Positions 1 to 5,360 of a stretch of DNA of 6,288 nt are shown here, one piece after another (the first letter of the stretch is position 1; each line of letters starts with the position of its first letter). This DNA comes from Bacteroidales bacterium (lineage in GTDB: Bacteria > Bacteroidota > Bacteroidia > Bacteroidales > Muribaculaceae), in NCBI GenBank assembly GCA_004552725.1, contig SFNM01000104.1:1-6288 (forward strand), read 5' to 3'. The notes beneath the pieces are model-generated. The model saw only the letters and a list, made by a program, of their open reading frames with translations. It ran no database searches and was not told the DNA's origin. A program made the translations under genes and the position numbers.

Positions 1-3
1 AAA

Positions 4-40
4 CGCAAAGTGCAGACCCTTTGCGCTTTGCACTTTCGCG
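4..40. repeat. Nested inverted repeats at window edge
   Basis: The segment AAAGTGCA (7-14) is the exact reverse complement of TGCACTTT (29-36). The overlapping CGCAAAG (4-10) is the exact reverse complement of CTTTGCG (19-25). The two pairings share the left arm, so only one can form at a time. No run of T follows either stem, so neither looks like an intrinsic terminator. This may be the tail of a structured transcript that begins outside the window; no function is assigned. Confidence 0.35.
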
Positions 41-79
41 CTTTCGCCTTGATTGTGCGTCAATAACTCCAAATAACAC

Positions 80-109
80 TTGACAAAACGCTTCATGGGT
101 GGCGATAAC
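80..109 (+). promoter_or_regulatory. Candidate sigma-70-type promoter
   Basis: A perfect -35 hexamer TTGACA (80-85) is followed after 18 bp by GATAAC (104-109), which matches four of six positions of the -10 consensus. A start near base 116 would give a transcript reaching the terminator at 171-201 after only about 85 nt, with no convincing reading frame in it. The weak -10 box makes this a candidate only. Confidence 0.4.
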
Positions 110-115
110 GGACTC

Positions 116-201
116 AGAACATTCAGTTAATTCCCAAATAGCCATGCCCAAAACGGGCATGGCCCTCGGCAAAGCGTCCGATTCTTCGGGCGCTTTTTTT
201 T
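116..201 (+). ncRNA. Possible ~85-nt structured small RNA
   Basis: This interval lies between a candidate promoter (80-109) and a strong intrinsic terminator (171-201). It contains a perfect 9-bp hairpin, GCCATGCCC (141-149) with GGGCATGGC (155-163) around a 5-nt loop, and then the terminator hairpin. The predicted RNA would have an unpaired 5' part of about 25 nt and two stem-loops, a shape common among trans-acting small RNAs. The same sequence could instead be the 3' untranslated region of a gene upstream of the window. I recognise no known RNA family here. Confidence 0.3.
171..201 (+). terminator. Strong rho-independent terminator
   Basis: Bases 171-181 pair with 186-196 in an 11-bp stem that includes one G-U wobble and closes on a 4-nt loop. 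The stem runs straight into eight T residues (194-201). Orientation is plus strand. It ends whatever transcript enters from the left, either a gene outside the window or the short RNA proposed at 116-201, and it insulates the lysin gene downstream. Confidence 0.85.
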
Positions 202-380
202 GCGCTCGCTCCGTTCTACGACGAATTGCGCCGCCTTCGCTCCAATACCACTACAAACCGACAAAATCTAAATGCCAACGCCTTCTCCATTGCAAGCCCC
301 ATCCATCCGATGAAGCTCCAACATCCGCAAAACAGCCAATGGCAACGTTCTCGACTATTTCAGATAAACCATCAACATCG
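202..380. other. Intergenic, nothing recognised
   Basis: No reading frame here has a plausible start and ribosome-binding site, and I see no tRNA, repeat array or convincing hairpin. The stretch forms the middle of the roughly 500-bp non-coding region ahead of the lysin gene. Its base composition becomes more A-rich towards the right end. Confidence 0.5.
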
Positions 381-382
381 CG

Positions 383-439
383 AAAAAAAAAGACAAATAA
401 TGTAAAAAAAAGTGATCACTTTTGCGATTGTGCTAGAAT
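383..439 (+). promoter_or_regulatory. Promoter/operator region of the lysin gene
   Basis: An A9 tract (383-391) and an A8 tract (404-411) start 21 bp apart, about two helical turns, which would favour DNA bending. They are followed by the perfect 16-bp palindrome AAAAGTGATCACTTTT (408-423). TAGAAT (434-439), preceded by TGC (431-433), matches an extended -10 element (TGnTAnAAT-like). The -35 position (about 411-416, AGTGAT) is poor and lies inside the palindrome. Transcription would start near 446, giving a leader of about 50 nt. A dimeric regulator bound to the palindrome would be placed to block or assist RNA polymerase; this is inference from position. Confidence 0.55.
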
Positions 440-482
440 GCTACATAGGAGAGTTGATGTTTTGAATGGACGTAACTTGAAT

Positions 483-488
483 AAGGAG
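483..488 (+). promoter_or_regulatory. Ribosome-binding site AAGGAG
   Basis: AAGGAG lies 7 nt ahead of the ATG at 496. The strong match and ideal spacing fix the start of the lysin gene and leave no room for an upstream signal-peptide-coding extension. Confidence 0.85.
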
Positions 489-495
489 AAACACC

Positions 496-3375
496 ATGGC
501 AGCAACGACATCAAAGACAAAAGCAGCTAGTAGTGGTAACGCGTATTCTGGCTCGTGGTCACAGAATCTGTGCCCGGCGTCGAAGTATTCGCTCAAGTGC
601 CCCAACGCCATGAAACCCGTTGGCATTTGCATGCATAATACGGCGAATAGCGCGCCAGCCAAAAACGAAATCAACTACATGAACAACAACGGCTCATCGA
701 CGTCTTTCCACTTGGCCGTCGATGAAAACGAAGCGATCCAAGGTTTGCCCTTCGATCGCAACGGTTGGCACGCCGGCGATGGTAACGGCCCTGGCAACCG
801 AAAACACATCGGCATCGAAATCGCCCGTAGCACCGACAACACCCCCGGCGTTTTCGAACGCGCCGAACGACGCGCCGCCGCAGTCGTCGCCCGACTCTGC
901 AACATGTACGGTTGGGGCGTCGACCAAGTCAAAGCGCACCGCGATTTCGCCGCCAAAGACTGCCCCCACCGCACTTCGATGGCAGGCTTCAAAAACATGG
1001 TCGCGCTCGCGCTCCAAGGAAAACTCACCGACTCGACGTCGACGAAACAAACGCAGACGTCCAACGGCGCTTCGAGCGTCAAAGTCGGCGACAAAGTCAA
1101 AATCACGGGCACCAATTATGCCACGGGTCAAACCGTCCCCGGATGGGTCAAACAAAACACCTACACCGTCACAAAGGTCAGCGGCGACCGCGCACTCCTC
1201 AGCGACATCATCAGCTGGGTCTATATGAGCGATTTGGCGATTCAAGGTGGTTCGGCACCCAAAGCCGAAGCCCCCAAAACCGAAAAACCCAAAACAGAAG
1301 CCTCCAAAACCGATTCATCGAAGCAAACCGATGCGCAAAAAGCCCAATACGCCGCCGCGCTCTCCGAGCTCGAAAAATACCCCGGTGGCAAACTCGACCC
1401 GAGCAAGTTCCTCTCGATGTTCGGCCCCATCGCTCGCGAAGAAAACCGCATCTCGGGCATTCCCGCATCGGTCACGCTAGCCCAAGCCGCCCTCGAAACG
1501 GGTTGGGGTAAATCGACGATCGGAGCGGCCAAAAACCTCTTCGGCATCAAGGGCACGGGCCCTGCTGGCACGACGTCGCACCAAACCCAAGAATGGCAAA
1601 ACGGCGGATTCATCACGATTCAAGCCGGCTTCCGAAAATACAACACTTGGCTCGAATCGATCCAAGATCACACGGCCTTCTTGCAAAAAACGCGCTATCA
1701 AAACGCCTTCAAATACACCGATAACCCCGACCAATTCGCGCGCGAAATTCACAAAGCCGGTTACGCCACCGATCCCGAGTATTCGAACAAGCTCATCCGC
1801 CTGATGAACCAATACAACATGCGTCAATACAACGTGGTCGGCGCAACGCCCGCCACGCAATCGAATACAAACGCCAACGCCAACGCCAACGCCAACGCCA
1901 ACAAATCCCCCGCATCATCGTCGAGCTCGGGCGGCGTCTCGGTCGGGTCGCGCGTCAAAATCATCGGCACGAACTACGCCACGGGGCAAACCGTCCCCGG
2001 ATGGGTCAAACAAAACACCTACTCAGTCAAGCAAGTCAGCGGCAATCGCGCACTCCTCGGCGGCATCAATAGCTGGGTCTACATCAAAGACTTGGCTGTC
2101 GAAGGCGCCTCGCAACCAGCACCAGCCCCCGCGCCCGCCAAACCATCGACGGCTTCGAAATCCCCCCTCGACCAACTCCTCGACTCGCACCCCGAAGTCA
2201 AAACGAACCAACACCTCATCAATCTCTTCTACCAAATGGGCGGCAACACGTTCGACGGTGCCGCCGCACAAGCCAGCCGCTACGGCGTCAATATCAACGC
2301 TCTCGTCGCCAACCGATCGGGCGCTGTCGCTCGTAGCAACTCGGGCGGCGGTGGCGGCAGTAGCTCCAGCTCGGGTAGCTCCGCAGCATCGCAATCGATC
2401 GGCGTCGGATCCCGCGTCCGCATCACCGGATCCAACTACGCCACCGGCCAAGCCATCCCCGGTTGGGTCAAGCAAAACACCTACACCGTCCGACAAATCA
2501 GCGGAAACCGCGCTCTCATCTCCGAAATCGTCAGCTGGGTCTACATCAAAGACCTACAACTCATCTCGGGCGGCGTCACCAACTCGGGCGGCGGTGGCGG
2601 TAACACGAGCGCCGGCAGCTCGACATCTTCGAAATCGGTCGGCGTCGGATCCCGCGTCCGCATCACTGGCTCCAACTACGCCACCGGGCAATCCGTCCCC
2701 GCATGGGTCAAACAAAACACCTACACCGTCCAACAAATCAGCGGAAACCGCGCTCTCATCTCCGGAATCCTCAGCTGGGTCTACATCAAAGACCTACAAC
2801 TCGTCTCGGGCGGCGTCTCCAATTCTGGCGGCGGCGGCGGCGGTGGTGGCGGCGGCGGTTCGTCGATGGGCAAAACGCAAAGCTCGGGCAAGGCAACCGC
2901 TCACGTCGATTTCGGCGCGAAAAACAGCAACCCGCGCAACAACTCCATCCGCAAAATCACCATCCACCACATGGCCGGTAACCTAGGCGCCGTCTCGTGC
3001 GCACAAATGCACCGCAATGGCAGTTGTAGCGCAAACTACTACATCGGCTCCGACGGCACGATCTGCAGCGGCGTCGCAGAAAACCGACGCGCATGGACCT
3101 CGAGCAGCCCCGCCAACGACCACCAAGCCATCACCTACGAAGTCGCCAACAACAGCGGCGCACCCAATTGGTCTATCTCCAAAGCCGCCTACGACGCCAT
3201 GATCGCCCTCTCGCGCGACATCTGCTCGCGCTACGGCATCAACGCCTACTACGACGGCTCCTCCAGCGCCTCACTTACCACGCACGACATGTTCGCCGCC
3301 ACCTGCTGCCCCGGCCCCTACATCAAAGGCAAACTCAAAAACGGCGAAATCGCGCGCGACATCAAAGGCGGCTAA
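496..3375 (+). CDS. Multidomain lysin: amidase, glucosaminidase, amidase
   Basis: Predicted peptidoglycan hydrolase of 959 residues. Residues ~28-175 are an Amidase_2 domain close to Gram-positive phage and Bacillus amidases (PlyL/XlyA type). Its likely zinc ligands are H47, H148 and C156, with E108 and K154 in the active site, and it carries the typical NRNGWHAGDGNGPGNRK and CPHRT motifs. Residues ~300-446 are a GH73/FlgJ-type N-acetylglucosaminidase with probable catalytic E334 in ALETGWGKS, then NLFGIKG. Residues ~802-957 are a second, different Amidase_2 domain with H824 or H825, E882, H930 and C938. Four 53-residue SH3-like repeats (195-247, 481-533, 635-687, 715-767) probably bind cell wall. 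Residues ~555-612 form an unassigned segment. Linkers are Lys/Pro-, Asn/Ala-, Pro/Ala- and Gly-rich. The N-terminus is polar, with no signal peptide or membrane helix, so export would need lysis, a holin or a dedicated system. Two amidases plus a glucosaminidase would cut both stem-peptide and glycan bonds. Domain calls are strong; the biological role is inferred. Confidence 0.92.
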   Translation: MAATTSKTKAASSGNAYSGSWSQNLCPASKYSLKCPNAMKPVGICMHNTANSAPAKNEINYMNNNGSSTSFHLAVDENEAIQGLPFDRNGWHAGDGNGPGNRKHIGIEIARSTDNTPGVFERAERRAAAVVARLCNMYGWGVDQVKAHRDFAAKDCPHRTSMAGFKNMVALALQGKLTDSTSTKQTQTSNGASSVKVGDKVKITGTNYATGQTVPGWVKQNTYTVTKVSGDRALLSDIISWVYMSDLAIQGGSAPKAEAPKTEKPKTEASKTDSSKQTDAQKAQYAAALSELEKYPGGKLDPSKFLSMFGPIAREENRISGIPASVTLAQAALETGWGKSTIGAAKNLFGIKGTGPAGTTSHQTQEWQNGGFITIQAGFRKYNTWLESIQDHTAFLQKTRYQNAFKYTDNPDQFAREIHKAGYATDPEYSNKLIRLMNQYNMRQYNVVGATPATQSNTNANANANANANKSPASSSSSGGVSVGSRVKIIGTNYATGQTVPGWVKQNTYSVKQVSGNRALLGGINSWVYIKDLAVEGASQPAPAPAPAKPSTASKSPLDQLLDSHPEVKTNQHLINLFYQMGGNTFDGAAAQASRYGVNINALVANRSGAVARSNSGGGGGSSSSSGSSAASQSIGVGSRVRITGSNYATGQAIPGWVKQNTYTVRQISGNRALISEIVSWVYIKDLQLISGGVTNSGGGGGNTSAGSSTSSKSVGVGSRVRITGSNYATGQSVPAWVKQNTYTVQQISGNRALISGILSWVYIKDLQLVSGGVSNSGGGGGGGGGGGSSMGKTQSSGKATAHVDFGAKNSNPRNNSIRKITIHHMAGNLGAVSCAQMHRNGSCSANYYIGSDGTICSGVAENRRAWTSSSPANDHQAITYEVANNSGAPNWSISKAAYDAMIALSRDICSRYGINAYYDGSSSASLTTHDMFAATCCPGPYIKGKLKNGEIARDIKGG
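1078..1236 (+). repeat. SH3-like wall-binding repeat 1
   Basis: Residues 195-247 (53 aa) carry the shared pattern VG(D/S)(K/R)V(K/R)I.G.NYATGQ..P.WVKQNTY.V...SG.RAL....SWVY..DL. The copy lies between the first amidase and the glucosaminidase. It is the most diverged of the four copies at its end (YMSDL where the others have YIKDL). Confidence 0.85.
1870..1902 (+). repeat. AACGCC hexanucleotide repeat (Asn-Ala linker)
   Basis: The unit AACGCC occurs five and a half times in perfect tandem within the lysin gene, encoding alternating Asn and Ala in the linker between the glucosaminidase and SH3 repeat 2. Gain or loss of units would stay in frame and only change linker length. Confidence 0.9.
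1936..2094 (+). repeat. SH3-like wall-binding repeat 2
   Basis: Residues 481-533 repeat the 53-residue pattern of copy 1. The core GTNYATGQTVPGWVKQNTY is identical between copies 1 and 2, so these two resemble each other more than they resemble copies 3 and 4, which have GSNYATGQ. Confidence 0.85.
2398..2877 (+). repeat. 240-bp tandem duplication, SH3 repeats 3 and 4
   Basis: SH3 repeat 3 (2398-2556) and repeat 4 (2638-2796) are offset by exactly 240 bp. Comparing 2401-2580 with 2641-2820 by eye gives 13 mismatches in 180 positions, about 93% identity. The following Gly-rich linker belongs to the unit (NSGGGGG in the first copy, NSG with an extended Gly run in the second). This points to a fairly recent in-frame duplication of an SH3-plus-linker unit. 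The end of the second unit is approximate because the linkers have diverged. Confidence 0.85.
2827..2859 (+). repeat. GGC/GGT triplet run (11 Gly linker)
   Basis: Eleven consecutive glycine codons, nearly all GGC, form the flexible linker between SH3 repeat 4 and the C-terminal amidase. The triplet periodicity means slippage would normally keep the frame. Confidence 0.9.
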
Positions 3376-3407
3376 TCCCCCCCTTCACCCAGCATAACGC
3401 CTAACCC

Positions 3408-3454
3408 ACGGGGATCCATTGCACACCACGCATCGGATCCCCGTCGCCGTTTTT
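3408..3454 (+). terminator. Probable terminator of the lysin gene
   Basis: ACGGGGATCC (3408-3417) is the perfect 10-bp inverted complement of GGATCCCCGT (3435-3444), with a 17-nt loop. Five T residues (3450-3454) follow after a 5-nt gap. It begins 33 nt past the lysin stop codon. The long loop and the gap before the T run make it weaker than the terminators at 171-201 and 5392-5432. Confidence 0.6.
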
Positions 3455-3544
3455 GCACACCCCAAAAGGGGGAGTAGTCAGGGGGATGGACTGTGGTGCA
3501 TTGTCTTTGCGTATGCGGTAGCCATGTACGTTTATACATCATTC

Positions 3545-3574
3545 TTGACTCTCCCAATGATAAAGAATTATAAA
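3545..3574 (+). promoter_or_regulatory. Promoter of the cysteine-rich lipoprotein
   Basis: TTGACT (3545-3550, five of six matches to the -35 consensus) and TATAAA (3569-3574, five of six to the -10 consensus) are 18 bp apart. Transcription would start near 3581 and leave a leader of about 78 nt before the ATG at 3659. A 7-bp inverted repeat, AAGAATT (3563-3569) with AATTCTT (3577-3583), flanks the -10 box and could be an operator, though it is short. Confidence 0.65.
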
Positions 3575-3601
3575 CGAATTCTTCAGGGATGGCAGGTCCA
3601 T

Positions 3602-3643
3602 GATGTTGCTCATGGATTCGAAGATGTTGCACATGAGTTCGAA
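3602..3643 (+). repeat. 21-bp tandem direct repeat in the leader
   Basis: Bases 3602-3622 and 3623-3643 are two abutting 21-bp copies that match at 18 of 21 positions; each starts GATGTTGC and ends TTCGAA. They lie in the predicted untranslated leader, just before the Shine-Dalgarno. The period is a multiple of three and, read in the lipoprotein frame, gives DVAHGFE then DVAHEFE, so a coding origin cannot be excluded. Confidence 0.8.
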
Positions 3644-3648
3644 AATTC

Positions 3649-3653
3649 GGAGG
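3649..3653 (+). promoter_or_regulatory. Ribosome-binding site GGAGG
   Basis: GGAGG lies 5 nt before the ATG at 3659. It settles the start of the lipoprotein against an in-frame extension that could begin as far upstream as the lysin terminator region. Confidence 0.8.
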
Positions 3654-3658
3654 AAAAT

Positions 3659-5338
3659 ATGAGAAAACTGGCGATAGCGTTATGTGTTTTATCTGGCTGT
3701 ATGCTGACGGCATGCGAGATTGATTGCGGTAAGGATTGTGATAGGTCGGACTGTGGCTGTACAGATTGCGATCATAAAAGCGAGTACTGCGGCAACGGAA
3801 TTATCGAGCTTGGGGAGCAGTGCGACGGTATGAATTTTGCGGCCGCTACGTGCGCGACCGTCTTGGGGCAGGGTTGCACCGGGTATTTGATGTGCAGCTC
3901 GTGCAAGATCGATACGTCTCTTTGCGTCTGTCCGAAGCCTGAGACGAGGCAGTGTGGCAATGGAATATTGGAAGCCGGGGAACAGTGCGATAAAACGGAT
4001 TTTGGCTCGGCGACTTGTGCGTCATTGAGGCCTGGCACATCCGGACAGCTCCTGTGCAACTCTGATTGCACGATCGATCTAACCGGTTGCGCGCAGGCTC
4101 AACCTTATGAGCCGGTCTGCGGCAATGGCGTGATCGATTCCGGGGAACAGTGCGACACGAATAATTTCGGCGGCTATACATGCCACATCAAGTGCGCGGA
4201 AGCAGGCATGAACTATTCTGGGGCGTTCACATGCACGGATCAATGCAAGGTCGATGAGCGCGCATGCAAGTGCATCCCGCCCGAAACTGCGATATGTGGC
4301 AATGGAAAAGTCGAGACTTGGGAGGAATGCGACGACGGCAATGTGAAGGACGGCGACGGTTGCTCGAAGGCATGCAAGCTCGAGGTGTGCGGCAATGGCG
4401 TGCTCGATTTCGGCGAGGAATGCGATGACGGCAACACAGCAGATGGCGACTGCTGCAGTTCGACGTGCAAGCTCGAACACAGCGCGGCTTGCGCCATCAC
4501 ATGCGGCAATGGCCGTATTGAGCTCGGGGAGACCTGCGATGATAATAACCTAGGGTACTACACAGGCATGGGCGCAGAAAAGGTCTGCAAACTTTTTGGC
4601 TATCAGATGTCTTCATCTGCAAAGGTGTCCTGCTCGGACACTTGCCAGATTGTGCTTGACTGTCCGGAGCGCAAGTGTGGCAATGGTTCTCTGGATGACG
4701 GGGAATTCTGCGATGGCGGTGTGATCCGCAATGGCTATACCTGCCAGTCGATTTTCGGACCAGGTTCGACGGGCACGCTCAAATGCGATAACACCTGTTT
4801 GCATACCGACAAATCGAGCTGTACACCGCCCTCCAACTGTGGCAATGGCAAGGTCAACGGCAACGAGAGATGCGATCCTAACCTCGAGGATGAAAGCAAG
4901 TTTCTCTGCTCGTCCTATTATCCTGGCAGCACCGGCAACCGTGTGTGCAACAGCGTCTGCCGATGGGAAGATGACTCATGCACTATTCCGCCGACATGCG
5001 GCAACGGCAAATGGGATGAAGGCGAAGACTGCGATCCGAGCGTGTTCGTGTCCTATGCGCAATCGTGCGCGGGGGCGATGGGGCCTGGATCGACAGGGAC
5101 GGTGCTATGCACTGAGCGATGCAAATTCTCCTATTCGCTGTGCACGCAGTCGCCCGCTTGCGGCAACAACAAGACCGAGAATGGCACGAATGGCACAGCA
5201 CGTTATCACGAAGTCTGCGATGGCACGGACTTGAACGGCAAGACGTGTGCGAAACTGCTCGGCAGCGAATATACAGGCACGCTCGGCTGTCTTTCCAATT
5301 GCACTGGGTATGATTATACCAACTGCAGGCTCAAATAA
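3659..5338 (+). CDS. Cysteine-rich CGNG-repeat lipoprotein
   Basis: Predicted surface or periplasmic lipoprotein of 559 residues, of unknown specific role. The N-terminus MRKLAIALCVLSGCMLTAC is a lipoprotein signal peptide with lipobox LTAC, so C19 would be lipidated (an alternative is LSGC, C14). A short Cys/Asp-rich stretch follows (residues 19-43). Ten modules then begin with CGNG (CGNN in the last) at residues 44, 99, 154, 213, 244, 282, 340, 394, 447 and 501, most continuing x5-GE-x-CD. Modules 4 and 5 are short (31 and 38 residues) and match the DUF4215/Myxococcus cysteine-rich repeat with ECDDGN; the other eight are 53-59 residues long. Most long modules carry six cysteines, which would allow three disulfides each. 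The lipid anchor plus stiff disulfide modules suggests an extended stalk outside the cytoplasm; this is inference. This start was chosen for its GGAGG site and canonical signal peptide. Base composition is less C-biased at third positions than in the lysin gene. Confidence 0.88.
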   Translation: MRKLAIALCVLSGCMLTACEIDCGKDCDRSDCGCTDCDHKSEYCGNGIIELGEQCDGMNFAAATCATVLGQGCTGYLMCSSCKIDTSLCVCPKPETRQCGNGILEAGEQCDKTDFGSATCASLRPGTSGQLLCNSDCTIDLTGCAQAQPYEPVCGNGVIDSGEQCDTNNFGGYTCHIKCAEAGMNYSGAFTCTDQCKVDERACKCIPPETAICGNGKVETWEECDDGNVKDGDGCSKACKLEVCGNGVLDFGEECDDGNTADGDCCSSTCKLEHSAACAITCGNGRIELGETCDDNNLGYYTGMGAEKVCKLFGYQMSSSAKVSCSDTCQIVLDCPERKCGNGSLDDGEFCDGGVIRNGYTCQSIFGPGSTGTLKCDNTCLHTDKSSCTPPSNCGNGKVNGNERCDPNLEDESKFLCSSYYPGSTGNRVCNSVCRWEDDSCTIPPTCGNGKWDEGEDCDPSVFVSYAQSCAGAMGPGSTGTVLCTERCKFSYSLCTQSPACGNNKTENGTNGTARYHEVCDGTDLNGKTCAKLLGSEYTGTLGCLSNCTGYDYTNCRLK

Positions 5339-5360
5339 TGCCGCTTATATCGCTCTCGTG

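Noticed and set aside
1..66. Possible C-terminal end of an upstream gene in frame 1 (stop at 64-66)
   Set aside because: Only 21 codons are visible, the sequence is repeat-rich with inverted repeats, and nothing in the peptide is recognisable.
95..130. Eleven-residue frame MGGDNGLRTFS
   Set aside because: No Shine-Dalgarno, it overlaps the candidate -10 box, and it is too short to distinguish from chance.
99..530. 143-codon plus-strand frame across the upstream region
   Set aside because: No ribosome-binding site. It runs through the intrinsic terminator and the lysin promoter and overlaps the lysin start in another frame. Its product is low-complexity and Ser/Lys-rich.
675..2986. Many long frames on both strands inside the lysin gene
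   Set aside because: They are shadows caused by the strong C-ending codon bias and repeats. Products are Arg/Pro/Ser-rich and lack start signals, while the 959-residue frame carries clear domains.
3419..3459. Repeated TTGCACACC motif (two copies)
   Set aside because: Two 9-bp copies inside or next to the terminator hairpin region; too short and too few to support a site.
3461..3473. CCCC-AAAA-GGGG mini-hairpin
   Set aside because: Only 4-5 bp with no T run; likely chance in C/G homopolymer-rich sequence.
3419..3658. Upstream extension of the cysteine-rich lipoprotein frame (80 extra codons)
   Set aside because: The extension overlaps the lysin terminator and the -35/-10 promoter and has no ribosome-binding site. 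The ATG at 3659 has GGAGG and begins a canonical lipoprotein signal peptide.
3788..5338. Regularly spaced TG(C/T)GGCAA motifs suggestive of a repeat array such as CRISPR
   Set aside because: They encode the CGN(G/N) start of protein modules, and the spacing varies from 31 to 59 codons; there is no nucleotide-level repeat-spacer structure.
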